From HRBIN12 sp964447335 (GTDB lineage: Bacteria > Actinomycetota > UBA4738 > HRBIN12): a DNA stretch of 23,481 bases. Numbering within the stretch: position 1 is the stretch's first letter; each line of letters begins with the position of its first letter. Shown here piece after piece: positions 1-8,052 of this stretch. The translations under genes were made by a program, and so were the position numbers. Location: NCBI GenBank assembly GCA_964447335.1, contig CAYUSA010000045.1, forward strand, positions 1-23,481, written 5' to 3'. The notes below the pieces were generated by a model that had not been told where the DNA came from, did not search any database, and saw only the letters and a list, made by a program, of their open reading frames with translations.

Positions 1-2
1 TG

Positions 3-48
3 AGGTGTGAACGATGTCTTGAGACAGGTGTGAACTATGTCCTGAAAC
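3..48. repeat. Two tandem copies of a 23-bp repeat at the window edge
   Basis: Positions 3-25 and 26-48 are adjacent copies of one 23-nt unit that begins AGGTGTGAAC and contains ATGTC followed by TGA. They match at 20 of 23 positions. The copies sit just downstream of the stop of the minus-strand oxidoreductase gene, and the array may continue beyond the left edge. The composition is less GC-rich than the flanking genes. I infer that this could be the margin of an insertion element or another dispersed repeat, but no transposase is visible in the window. Confidence 0.6.
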
Positions 49-70
49 CAGACACCGCCCCCGGCACCGG

Positions 71-1225
71 TCAGACGACGTGGACCTCGCTGACGAGGTC
101 GCCGTTCGCGAAGCGCCCGAGACCGAGCCCCGTCACGTCCACGGACCTCGCGCCGCCCTCGACGATCATCTCGGCGAGGAGCTTGCCCACGATCGGCGCG
201 TGCTGGAACCCGTGGCCGCTGAAGCCGTTCGCGAGGTAGAAACCCTCGAGCCCGGGCGCGGGGCCCAGGATCGGGTGGCGGTCGGGGGTCATCTCGTACA
301 GCCCGGCCCAGGTGCGCTCGATGCCGGCGGCCTCGAGCGGCGGGAAGACCCGAACGGCGGTCGGGAGGATCTCCTCGACGATGAACCGCTCGTCCGGGCT
401 CGTGTCGAACGAGACGCGCTCGCGCGGGCTCCCCATCCCCATGAGCACGCCGGGCCCCTCCCGGTGGAAGTAGAAGCTCGTCTCGGCGTCGACCACGAGC
501 GTCCGGCGCTCGGGCGCGCCGGCGAACGGCCCGGTCGTGATCACGTTGCGCGGCACCGGCTCGAGGGGGAGCCTCACGCCCGCGCTCGCGGCGAGCGCCG
601 CCGCCCACGGTCCGGCGGCGTTCACGACCGCCGGGGCGTCCAGGTCGCCGCCGCGCGTCTGGACGCCGCGGACCCGTCCGCCCTCCACGAGCACGCCGGC
701 GGCCTCCACACCGGTGCGGATCTCGGCGCCCGCGCGCCGGGCGAGGGTCGCGTACCCGTTCGTGAGCCCCGAGGGGTCGGCGATGCCGTCCCGCGGCCCG
801 AAGGCGGCCCCGAGGACGTCCTCGAGCGCGATCCCCGGGACGAGCGCCTCGGCCTCCTCGGGGGACAGGAGCTCCACCTCCACGCCGAGAGCGCGCTGGA
901 GCTCGGCCGCCGCGACGAACCTCCCCCACGCCTCCTGCCCCCGCACGAGGAACAGGTAGCCGTCCTGCCACACGTCGAGCGGCAGGCCGTGCTCCTGCGT
1001 GAAGCCCAGGATCATCGGCACGCTCGCCTGCGAGAGGCGGATGTTCGCCTCGCTCGAGAACTGGAACCGGAAGCCACCGGCGCACGCGCCGGTGGAACCC
1101 GTGCCGAGGGCGTCCGCGCGCTCGAGCAGGAGCACCCGCCCCGCGCCGGCCGCGGCGAGGTGATAGGCGGCGCTCGCACCGACCACACCTCCGCCGACGA
1201 CGACGACGTCCGCGGTCTCGGTCAT
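71..1225 (-). CDS. FAD-dependent amino-acid oxidoreductase (DAO family, sarcosine oxidase beta/glycine oxidase-like)
   Basis: This 384-aa flavoprotein belongs to the DAO family, which oxidises the C-N bond of amino, N-methylamino or imino acids. The N-terminal Rossmann motif is clear: G11-x-G13-x-x-G16 after a run of valines, with the acidic residue E35 ending the second beta strand to bind the FAD ribose. The C-terminal part has the family signatures MTPDRHPILG and NGFSGHGFQ. The covalent-flavin Cys of monomeric sarcosine oxidase is replaced by Leu-Tyr-Glu before MTPD, so FAD is probably non-covalent. No signal peptide is seen, so it is probably cytoplasmic or membrane-associated. Its ATG overlaps the stop of the upstream cyclodeaminase-family gene (ATGA), so translation is coupled. 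It is the last gene of the liv operon. The substrate is not determined; D-amino acids, hydroxyproline epimers and N-methyl amino acids are candidates. Confidence 0.9.
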   Translation of the reverse strand: MTETADVVVVGGGVVGASAAYHLAAAGAGRVLLLERADALGTGSTGACAGGFRFQFSSEANIRLSQASVPMILGFTQEHGLPLDVWQDGYLFLVRGQEAWGRFVAAAELQRALGVEVELLSPEEAEALVPGIALEDVLGAAFGPRDGIADPSGLTNGYATLARRAGAEIRTGVEAAGVLVEGGRVRGVQTRGGDLDAPAVVNAAGPWAAALAASAGVRLPLEPVPRNVITTGPFAGAPERRTLVVDAETSFYFHREGPGVLMGMGSPRERVSFDTSPDERFIVEEILPTAVRVFPPLEAAGIERTWAGLYEMTPDRHPILGPAPGLEGFYLANGFSGHGFQHAPIVGKLLAEMIVEGGARSVDVTGLGLGRFANGDLVSEVHVV

Positions 1226-2145
1226 GGCGCCATCCGGTCCAGCGCCGCGCGGGCGACGACGAGGTCCTCGAACGCGACCCCGACCGACTTGAAGACCGTT
1301 ACGTCCTTCGGCCCCCGGCGAACGACCGCGCCAGCGAGGACCTCGGCGAGGTCCGCGAGGACCTGGTCCTGCCCCACCGCTCCCTCGCGCATCGGGATGA
1401 GCAGATCCCCCGCCTCCGCCATCGCGACCTCGCGGGTCTCGACGACCACCCGAGCTCGGCGCACGGTCTCCCCGTCGAGCTCGCGCGTGTCGGGCGTGTA
1501 GGCACCGACCGCGTTCACGTGCGCGCCGTCCGCCAGCCGCCGCCCGTCGAACACGGGCTCGGGACTCGTCGTGCAGGTGCAGACGAGGTCGGCCTCGGCG
1601 ACGGTCTCGGGCCCTCCGACCTCGGCGACGAGCCCGGTCTCCCTCGCCTCGCGAACGAGCTCCTCCGCCCGCTCCGGTGTTCGCGAGACGACGACGACCG
1701 AGGTCACCGGCCGCACGGCGCGCATGGCCCCGAGGTGCGCGCGCGCCTGGACCCCGGCGCCGAAGATCACGAGCCGCGCGGTGTCGGGCCGCGCGAGATA
1801 CCGCGTCGCGAGCCCCGACACGGCCGCCGTCCGGAGCGCCGTGAGCGCCGCACCATCGATCAGCGCGAGCAGCGCCTGGGTCCGTCCGTCGAACAGCGCG
1901 TAGGCGGCGTGGAGGAACGGCAGGCCGCGCTCCGGGTTCGAGGGCGTGAGGGTGACGAGCTTCACGCCGAGGCCGGGCGAGCCGGCCGAGGGCATGACCA
2001 GGAGCGTGCCCGACGGCGTCTCGACCTGCGAGCGCAGCGGCGTCTCGGGCAGGGGCGAGGCGAAGGCGGCCTCGAGCGCGTCGATCGCCGCCTCCATCGG
2101 GAGGAGGCGGTGGAGCTCGTGGGCGTCGATCATGGAGAGAGGCAC
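1222..2145 (-). CDS. Ornithine cyclodeaminase/mu-crystallin family NAD(P)-dependent enzyme
   Basis: The 307-aa protein has the family's conserved features. K62 lies in GVKLVTL, R105 in LTALRTAAVSGLATRYLA, the nucleotide-binding Rossmann loop is G129-A-G131-VQARAHL, and NAVGAYTPDTRELD spans 211-224 with D219. True ornithine cyclodeaminases carry a Gly-Asp-Cys-Pro-Gly-Lys type motif at this last place. The PD-x-REL form seen here is typical of the mu-crystallin, alanine dehydrogenase and delta-1-pyrroline-2-carboxylate reductase branch. The start taken is GTG at 2145, directly after the livF stop with no gap. GGGGAG lies six bases upstream, which fits this start better than the internal ATG at 2133. 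Together with the downstream oxidoreductase it suggests imino-acid or amino-acid interconversion. Exact chemistry cannot be assigned. Confidence 0.88.
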   Translation of the reverse strand: MPLSMIDAHELHRLLPMEAAIDALEAAFASPLPETPLRSQVETPSGTLLVMPSAGSPGLGVKLVTLTPSNPERGLPFLHAAYALFDGRTQALLALIDGAALTALRTAAVSGLATRYLARPDTARLVIFGAGVQARAHLGAMRAVRPVTSVVVVSRTPERAEELVREARETGLVAEVGGPETVAEADLVCTCTTSPEPVFDGRRLADGAHVNAVGAYTPDTRELDGETVRRARVVVETREVAMAEAGDLLIPMREGAVGQDQVLADLAEVLAGAVVRRGPKDVTVFKSVGVAFEDLVVARAALDRMAP

Positions 2146-2913
2146 TCAGAGCTCCCCGAGGTACGCCTCCCGCATGAGGGGGTTGGCCAGCAGGTTCTGC
2201 GCGGTGTCGGCGAGCACCACCTGGCCCGTCTGGATCACGTACCCGCGGTCGGCGATCGACAGCGCCATGTTCGCGTTCTGCTCGACGACGAACACCGTGT
2301 GTCCGAGTTCGCGGATCTGCTGGATGATCTCGAACACTTGCTCGACGAGGATCGGCGCGAGGCCCATCGAGGGCTCGTCCATCAGCAGCACCTTCGGGTC
2401 GGCCATCAGCGCCCGGCACATCGCGACCATCTGCTGCTCGCCGCCGGACAGCGTGCCCGCCTTCTGCTTCAGGCGTTCGCGCACCCGCGGGAAGACCTGA
2501 AGGACCTGCTCCCGGTCCTTCGCGATCTTGGCTCTGTCCTTGCGCTGGTACGCGCCGAGATCGAGGTTCTCCGAGACGGTCATGTCCCCGAAGAGCCGCC
2601 GGTTCTCAGGCACCATCGAGATTCCCCGGGACACGATCTCGGATGTCGCGAGGCCGCTCACGACCTCGCCTCTCAGGAGCACCTCCCCTTGGGATGGCTT
2701 CACGTAGCCGAGGATCGTCTTCAGCGTCGTCGTCTTACCGCTCGCGTTGCCGCCGAGCAGACACACCATCTCGCCCGGGTAGATCTCGATGTTGACCTCT
2801 CGCAGGACCGCGACGAGGCCGTAGTGCGTGCTGACGTTCCGGAGCTCGAGCACCGGGCGGCCGTCGTGGTCACCCGCGGTGGCCGTGGCGGGAGCGGGGG
2901 CGTCGCCGCTCAT
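2146..2913 (-). CDS. livF: Branched-chain amino-acid ABC transporter ATP-binding protein LivF
   Basis: This is the second cytoplasmic ATPase of a HAAT-type (hydrophobic/branched-chain amino acid) importer. The 255-aa protein has Walker A at 54-61 (GGNASGKT), signature LSGGEQ at 155-160, Walker B VLLMDEP at 175-181, and VEQNA at about 210-214, where LivF proteins carry Gln instead of the usual H-loop His. The usual LivF Walker A reads GRNGAGKT, so this one is slightly divergent but keeps the GxxxxGKT frame. About 20 residues rich in Ala and Pro precede the domain. The ATG overlaps the livG stop (ATGA) and its own stop abuts the next GTG start. It partners with LivG under the LivH/LivM membrane pair. 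Confidence 0.95.
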   Translation of the reverse strand: MSGDAPAPATATAGDHDGRPVLELRNVSTHYGLVAVLREVNIEIYPGEMVCLLGGNASGKTTTLKTILGYVKPSQGEVLLRGEVVSGLATSEIVSRGISMVPENRRLFGDMTVSENLDLGAYQRKDRAKIAKDREQVLQVFPRVRERLKQKAGTLSGGEQQMVAMCRALMADPKVLLMDEPSMGLAPILVEQVFEIIQQIRELGHTVFVVEQNANMALSIADRGYVIQTGQVVLADTAQNLLANPLMREAYLGEL

Positions 2914-3701
2914 CCGGCCGCCTTGGTCCCGAGGTAGGCCTCGATCACCTGCTGGTCGTGGGCCACGTCCTCGTAACTACCCTCGGCGATCTTCCGACCG
3001 TAGTCCAGGGCGATGACCCGGTCCGAGACGCCCTTCACGACGCGCATGTCGTGCTCGATGACGAGCACCGTGAGCCCCCGCTCGTCGCGCATCCGGACGA
3101 TGTGATCGCGGAGCTCGATGGTCTCGCGCGGGTTCATGCCCGCGGTCGGCTCATCGAGCATCAGGAGCACGGGGTCGGTGGCCAGCGCCCGAGCCATCTC
3201 CAACCGACGCCGGTTGGCGTACGAAAGGGAGAATGCGGGCTGCTCCTGCCGGTAGCCGGCGAGCCGTGACCCGAAGAACTCGAGGGACTCTTTGGCGCGT
3301 TCCCGGATGTGTCTCTCCTCACGTCGCGTCCGCGGAGGACGGAGGATGGCCCCGAACAGCCCCGACCTCGAGCGGCCGTGTTGACCGACCATCGCGTTCT
3401 CGAGCACGGTCATGTTCGGGAACAGGTGCACCGTCTGGAACGTACGGGCGATCCCCATGCGCGTGATCTGGTTCGGCGCGAACCGGACGATGCTCTGCCC
3501 CTCGAACAGGACGTCTCCCTCGTCGGGGCCGTACAGGCCCGTCACGACGTTGAACATCGTGCTCTTGCCCGCGCCGTTCGGACCGATCACCGAGACGATC
3601 TCGCCCCGGTCGACGTGCATATCGAGCCCGGAGAGCGCGTACAGGCCGCCGAAGTGCTTCGCGACGTTCCGCAGCTCGAGGAGGTGCGACCCGTCGCTCA
3701 C
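2910..3701 (-). CDS. livG: Branched-chain amino-acid ABC transporter ATP-binding protein LivG
   Basis: This is the first cytoplasmic ATPase of the importer, 263 aa. Walker A is GPNGAGKST at 40-48, Walker B is LLMLDEPT at 179-186, and IEHDM at 215-219 gives the catalytic H-loop His. The ARTFQTVHLFPNMTVLEN block around 85-102 is typical of LivG. The ABC signature reads LSYANRRRLEMARAL from 159; LivG proteins normally have LSYGQQRRLE, so the signature Gly-Gln-Gln is Ala-Asn-Arg here. The start is GTG at 3701, overlapping the livM stop (GTGA). This is the only placement that fits the family N-terminus, because the open frame continues upstream through livM without homology. It sits in the coupled livH-M-G-F order. 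Confidence 0.95.
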   Translation of the reverse strand: MSDGSHLLELRNVAKHFGGLYALSGLDMHVDRGEIVSVIGPNGAGKSTMFNVVTGLYGPDEGDVLFEGQSIVRFAPNQITRMGIARTFQTVHLFPNMTVLENAMVGQHGRSRSGLFGAILRPPRTRREERHIRERAKESLEFFGSRLAGYRQEQPAFSLSYANRRRLEMARALATDPVLLMLDEPTAGMNPRETIELRDHIVRMRDERGLTVLVIEHDMRVVKGVSDRVIALDYGRKIAEGSYEDVAHDQQVIEAYLGTKAAG

Positions 3702-5491
3702 TTCAGGTCTTCCTCCTCGACCCCGAGCGCGCCCCCCGGCAAGGCCGCCGCGACCGCCGCCTCGTCCGCGAACCGCTTGACCCACTCGTCCTGGGCCTCC
3801 TCCTCCTCGTGCAGCTCGCGCATCCGGCGGACGTTCGGCAGCAGGCCCTGCGGCCGCAGAACCATGATCGCCACGAGCACGGCCCCGTAGATCAGCAGGC
3901 GGAACTCCTCGAACTCGCGGAGGAGCCCCGGAAGCCCGATCAGGACGACCGCCCCGGCGACGACGCCCGGGATGCTCCCGAGGCCGCCGAGGATCACCAC
4001 GGCGAGCGCGGTGATCGACACGAGGATCGTGAAGCTGGCCGGGGTGAGCGAGCCGATCTGGACGGCGAACAGGGCGCCTCCCAACGATCCGACCGCGCCA
4101 CCCATCGCGAAGGCCAGGAGCTTGTACCTGGTGATGCTGATGCCCATCGCATCGGCGACCTGCTCGTCCTCCCGCATCGCGTTCCACGCCCGGCCGATGC
4201 GTGACGCCGCGAGGCGCCACGAGACGAACCCCGCCAGCAGCACGAACGCGAGGGCGAGGTAGTAGAAATGCTGTGGCTCGCGGAACGAGAACCCGGCGAT
4301 CGCGGCGTCCGTGACCCCGCGCATCCCCTGCGGTCCGCCCACCAGTGGCTGCAGCCATCGCGATTCCGTGAGGACGCGCACGATCTCGCCGAGCCCAAGA
4401 GTGACGATCGCCAGGTAGTCACCTCGCAGGCGGAGCACCGGGGCACCGATCAGCAGCCCCATCCCCCCCGCGAGGGCGACCACGATCACGATCGCGATGT
4501 AGAAGCTCAGATCCGCCGAGAACGCCGGTGCCGCCGATCCCGTCGTCGTGTTCAGGGCCGCCCCCGTGAGCACGGCCATCATGTACGCGCCGAACGCGAA
4601 GAAGGCCACGTACCCAAGGTCGAGCAGCCCCGCGTACCCGACGACGATGTTGAGCCCCAGGCCCAGCAGGACGAAGACCATCGCGCTTCCCAGGACCTGG
4701 GAGATGACGGACCCGACGAGCAGGGGCAGGACCAGCAGCACCGCGAGCGCGATCAGCAGGATCCCCGCGCGGGCGGCCGGCTGCTCGACCATGCTGGTCC
4801 GTATCCTGCGCTGGGCCTCCGGACCGCTCCGGTGCCACAGGACGTCGATGCCCGCCGCCAGGACGAGCAGACCGATCGCCGCGCCCCAGGTGAGGCTCCG
4901 GGTCCGGGGACTGTAGAGGAAGTCCGGCTCGATGCCGATCTCCTGCATCGCGACCGGAACGATGCGTTGCAACAGCCCCATGAGGATCACCGTGAACGCC
5001 CCGGCCGCGACCGGCCCCCTCACGCTCCGCTCTACGGTCCGCGCGAAACCTCCGAGAGCGCCAGAGACGAGTCCGAGCGCGAGCAGGATGGAGACTCCCG
5101 CCGCGACGCCGCGCTCGAACGTGACGAACTCGATGAGGCCGGGCGTCGCGGCGATGAACACCTGGCGGATCCGCGCGACGCCGAACCAGTCCGCGAAGGC
5201 GATCGCCGAGCCGAACACCGCCAACGCGACCGCTCCAGCGAGCGCGCCGCCGAGCAAGCCCGACCGCGGACCGGCCGAACGTCGCTCGCCGGCGACGATC
5301 CGGGGGCGTGCCACCACGTACGCGGCGGCGAACGGTGGAAGGAACAGCAGCAGCCGGCCGAGGGTGACCTGCTCGCCTACGAGCTTGAGGTCGGAGAACC
5401 GCTCGATCAGGCCTACCAAGGCCAGGTAGATCAGGACGACACCGCCGGCGACGCCGGCACGGACCGTCGAGCGCACGGGGATGGGATCCAT
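3698..5491 (-). CDS. livM: Branched-chain amino-acid ABC transporter permease LivM with long N-terminal membrane extension
   Basis: This is one of the two membrane subunits. The canonical LivM core runs from about residue 243 to 565. It includes GLGLNIVVGYAGLLDLG near 276-293, the coupling-type motif DYLAIVTLGLGEIVR, VGGPQGM, and NAMREDEQVADAMGI, which contacts the ATPases. At 597 aa it is much longer than the usual 300-430 aa. Residues 1-240 add about six hydrophobic segments (near 12-30, 44-61, 78-99, 130-148, 160-178 and 203-219) joined by Arg-rich loops. The C-terminal tail is acidic (about 30 residues rich in Glu, Asp and Ala). The ATG at 5491 overlaps the livH stop by one base (TGATG). 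No internal start at the core boundary is obviously better, and third-position GC stays high throughout the extension. Confidence 0.92.
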   Translation of the reverse strand: MDPIPVRSTVRAGVAGGVVLIYLALVGLIERFSDLKLVGEQVTLGRLLLFLPPFAAAYVVARPRIVAGERRSAGPRSGLLGGALAGAVALAVFGSAIAFADWFGVARIRQVFIAATPGLIEFVTFERGVAAGVSILLALGLVSGALGGFARTVERSVRGPVAAGAFTVILMGLLQRIVPVAMQEIGIEPDFLYSPRTRSLTWGAAIGLLVLAAGIDVLWHRSGPEAQRRIRTSMVEQPAARAGILLIALAVLLVLPLLVGSVISQVLGSAMVFVLLGLGLNIVVGYAGLLDLGYVAFFAFGAYMMAVLTGAALNTTTGSAAPAFSADLSFYIAIVIVVALAGGMGLLIGAPVLRLRGDYLAIVTLGLGEIVRVLTESRWLQPLVGGPQGMRGVTDAAIAGFSFREPQHFYYLALAFVLLAGFVSWRLAASRIGRAWNAMREDEQVADAMGISITRYKLLAFAMGGAVGSLGGALFAVQIGSLTPASFTILVSITALAVVILGGLGSIPGVVAGAVVLIGLPGLLREFEEFRLLIYGAVLVAIMVLRPQGLLPNVRRMRELHEEEEAQDEWVKRFADEAAVAAALPGGALGVEEEDLK

Positions 5492-6585
5492 CACACCTTC
5501 TCCGCCTCGCCGGTCCCGAGGATCCCCGCCGGCCGGAAGACCAGCACGAGGACGAGGACGAGGAACGTGAACGCCGGCTTCAGCTGGAACGGGGAGGGCA
5601 CGTGGTACCCCGTGAGGATGAGCGACGGACCGAGCGACTCGAGCAGGCCCAGCGTGAGGCCGCCCAGGGCGGCTCCCGCGATGCTGCCGATGCCGCCGAG
5701 CACCGCTGCCGTGAACGCCGCGATCCCCGGCTGGAACCCCATGTAGAAGTTGACCGCCTGGAAGGTCATCGCGAACAGCACGCCGGCGATCCCCGCCAAC
5801 ACGCCGCCGATCGCGAAGGTGATCACGATGACACGGTCGACGTTGATCCCCATCAGGCTCGCGATCTCGCTGTCCTGGGCGACGGCGCGCATGGACTTCC
5901 CGGTGGTCGTCCGCCCGATGAACAACGTCAGGAGGACGACCGACAGGAAGGCGACGATGAACACGGTCACCCGGATCCGCGGGAACGCGACGCCGAGGAT
6001 CTCCCACTTGCCCTGGAGGAAGTCCGGCTTCGCGTAGCCGCGGGTCTGTGCGCCGAAGAGGCCCCGGGCGGTGTTCTGGAGGAACAGCGAAGCGCCGATC
6101 GCCGTGATCAGCGGGACCAGGCGCGGGGCCCCACGGAGGGGGCGATAGGCGATCCGCTCGAGCAGGACCGCCACGACCACGGACATCATGATCGAGACGC
6201 CGAGGATGATCGCGAGAGATACGTACGGCTGACGTTCCAGGAAGCCGCTCCGCTCGTACGCGTTCGCGAAGAAGTACGAGCCGAAGGCGCCGAACATGAA
6301 CACCTCGCCGTGCGCGAAGTTGATCATCCGCAGGATCCCGTACACCAGCGTGTACCCGAGGGCGATCAGGGCGTAGATCGATCCCTGCGCGAGCCCGAGG
6401 ACGATGAAGTCACCCCAGGCCGAGACGGAGTAGCGCTGGCCCGCCGAGAGCGTGAGCGTCCTGTATGCGCCGATCCCGACCGTCACGACGATGGTCACCG
6501 CGAGGAGCAGGAGGATGATCCGCCGCCACGGGAGCCGCTCGAAGCGCCCCAGGCGCACCTCCCGGACCTGCGGATCGGCGTCCAT
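5491..6585 (-). CDS. livH: Branched-chain amino-acid ABC transporter permease LivH
   Basis: This is the partner membrane subunit, 364 aa against about 300 in typical LivH. The core begins near residue 57 with the family block LGLAQGSIYALIALGYTLVYGILRMINFAHGE. It continues with RAVAQDSEIASLMGINVDRV, the cytoplasmic coupling loop, and a C-terminal GGIGSIAGAALGG segment. About 55 extra N-terminal residues contain a basic patch and one additional hydrophobic helix (about 23-45). The start is ATG at 6585. The gene is separated from livK by 81 bp holding a perfect hairpin, and it is coupled to livM by a one-base overlap. It supplies the translocation path together with LivM. Confidence 0.94.
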   Translation of the reverse strand: MDADPQVREVRLGRFERLPWRRIILLLLAVTIVVTVGIGAYRTLTLSAGQRYSVSAWGDFIVLGLAQGSIYALIALGYTLVYGILRMINFAHGEVFMFGAFGSYFFANAYERSGFLERQPYVSLAIILGVSIMMSVVVAVLLERIAYRPLRGAPRLVPLITAIGASLFLQNTARGLFGAQTRGYAKPDFLQGKWEILGVAFPRIRVTVFIVAFLSVVLLTLFIGRTTTGKSMRAVAQDSEIASLMGINVDRVIVITFAIGGVLAGIAGVLFAMTFQAVNFYMGFQPGIAAFTAAVLGGIGSIAGAALGGLTLGLLESLGPSLILTGYHVPSPFQLKPAFTFLVLVLVLVFRPAGILGTGEAEKV

Positions 6586-6618
6586 GTCGCGCGAGCCTAG
6601 CCCATCTCCGGATACGAG

Positions 6619-6650
6619 TCTGCAGGTGGGCCCGAAGGCCCACCTGCAGA
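6619..6650 (-). promoter_or_regulatory. Perfect 14-bp hairpin between livK and livH
   Basis: The arms at 6619-6632 (TCTGCAGGTGGGCC on plus) and 6637-6650 are exact reverse complements around a 4-base loop. In the direction of transcription no T-run follows, so it is not a standard intrinsic terminator. It lies 17 bp after the livK stop and 33 bp before the livH start. A stable 3' structure behind the binding-protein gene commonly protects that mRNA segment or partly stops transcription, giving more binding protein than permease. That role is inferred here. Confidence 0.7.
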
Positions 6651-6666
6651 TCGCGCTCCGATCCGG

Positions 6667-8013
6667 CTAGATGACGTCTGCCAGCGACTTCGTGTCGCTG
6701 TAGATCGAGTCGGTCGGCTTCTCGCCGCCCTCGACCGGCCAGTTCGGGTACTTGAAGATGCCGATCGTGACGTCGGTGGCACAGTCGCCGAGCGGGGTGC
6801 AGGTGATGATGCCTGTCATCCCCTCGTACCCGCTCGTCGCGAGCACCGCGTCCTTCAGCGCCGTCCTCGGGATCGTGAGGTTCCCGCTCCCGTCGTCCAC
6901 GGCGACAGCCTCGATCGCGTCGAACAGGACGTTCGCCGCGTCGTAGGCGTGAGCGTGGAACACCGACGTCGGCTCGGTCCCGAACTGCGCGTTGTAGGCA
7001 GGGATGAACTCGTCGCTGTAGAACGCCCCCGCCTGGAACACCGTGATGTCCGGAGACGAGGCGTAGTAGTCGGCCGGTGGGTCGCCCACCTGCTCCAGGA
7101 ACGAGGTCTCCAGGCAGCCGTCGGCGCCCATGTACGCGGTGCCCGCCGGCATGACCTCCGCGCCCTGGATGAGCGAGAGACCGCAGCCGGGTGGGAAGTT
7201 CGGCGCGTACACCAGACCGGGCTCGGCCTCGGCGAGGCTCCGCAGCACCGGCCCGAGGTCGGTGTCCGCGCTGTTGACCTGCTCGATCCCCGTGATCGTG
7301 CCGCCGAGCGCCTCGAAGTTGTCGCGGAAGGCAGCCGCGAGCCCATCGGCGTACGGGCTCTCGTCGTTGATCGTCGCAGCGGTCGTGACGCCGAGCTCGT
7401 TGTAGACGAACTCGGCGGCGATCGCCCCCTGGATCTTGTCGTTGTGCGCCGTGCGCGCGTAGAAGGGCTGGTGCGCCTCCTCCGACGTCAGACCCGGGTT
7501 CGTGTTCGACGGCGAGAACAGCAGGATCCCCTTGTCCCCCAAGATCGTGTCGGCCACGCCGAGCGCCGCGCTGGAGCAGCTTGTCCCGATCACCGCGACG
7601 ATCGACGGGTCGGCCGCGAGCGCCGTCGCGCCGGCCTGGCCACCCTCGGCGGAGCACCCGTCATCCTCCTGCTGGAGGGTGATGTCGTGACCGAGGAGCT
7701 GGCCCGGGTTCGCGTCGAACGCCCCGTCCAGGTAGTCGATCGCGAGCTCGATGCCGTGGTTGCTGTCCGTCCCCAGGAACGCCACGTCCCCGGAGATCGC
7801 CAGCAGCGACCCGAGCCGGATCGGCTCACCGGACGCGACCTCGACGCAGCCGAACGGATCCGCGTCGCAATCGACGGTCGCCCCGGTGGGACCGGTGGTG
7901 CCGGTGGTGCCGGTCTCGCCCCCGCCGCCCTCCTCGTCACCGCCGCACGCGGCCGCGACGAGGGCCAGGGCGCCGAACAGCGCGATGAGCGCAAGCCAGT
8001 TGCGCTTCTTCAT
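6667..8013 (-). CDS. livK: Branched-chain amino-acid ABC transporter substrate-binding lipoprotein (LivK-like)
   Basis: This is a periplasmic-binding-protein fold of the Leu/Ile/Val type, 448 aa, tethered to the outer face of the membrane. Residues 1-23 are a lipoprotein signal peptide: a KKR N-terminus, a hydrophobic core, and AAA before the lipidated C23. A flexible Gly/Thr-rich linker follows (about 24-45). The two-lobe domain begins with IRLGSLLAISGD and contains GTSCSSAALG and a tail typical of the Peripla_BP_6 family. Eight further Cys residues occur, often near Gly or Asp, and could form disulfides outside the cell. The start at 8013 is preceded by a run of Gs (AAGGGGGGG) three bases upstream, which outranks the in-frame ATG at 8037. 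It leads the liv operon. The ligand is not known. Confidence 0.93.
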   Translation of the reverse strand: MKKRNWLALIALFGALALVAAACGGDEEGGGGETGTTGTTGPTGATVDCDADPFGCVEVASGEPIRLGSLLAISGDVAFLGTDSNHGIELAIDYLDGAFDANPGQLLGHDITLQQEDDGCSAEGGQAGATALAADPSIVAVIGTSCSSAALGVADTILGDKGILLFSPSNTNPGLTSEEAHQPFYARTAHNDKIQGAIAAEFVYNELGVTTAATINDESPYADGLAAAFRDNFEALGGTITGIEQVNSADTDLGPVLRSLAEAEPGLVYAPNFPPGCGLSLIQGAEVMPAGTAYMGADGCLETSFLEQVGDPPADYYASSPDITVFQAGAFYSDEFIPAYNAQFGTEPTSVFHAHAYDAANVLFDAIEAVAVDDGSGNLTIPRTALKDAVLATSGYEGMTGIITCTPLGDCATDVTIGIFKYPNWPVEGGEKPTDSIYSDTKSLADVI

Positions 8014-8030
8014 GTACCCCCCCTTCTGGT

Positions 8031-8042
8031 GGACCATGGTCC
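8031..8042. promoter_or_regulatory. 12-bp perfect palindrome in the livK leader
   Basis: GGACCATGGTCC is its own reverse complement and ends 18 bp upstream of the livK start codon. It could be an operator half-site pair or part of the 5' untranslated region structure. No regulator gene lies next to it, so the role is conjecture. Confidence 0.3.
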
Positions 8043-8052
8043 CCCTTCCAAC

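Noticed and set aside
8014..8037. Upstream ATG for the LivK-like lipoprotein
   Set aside because: It would add eight residues before a proper signal peptide and would use the ribosome-binding G-run as coding sequence.
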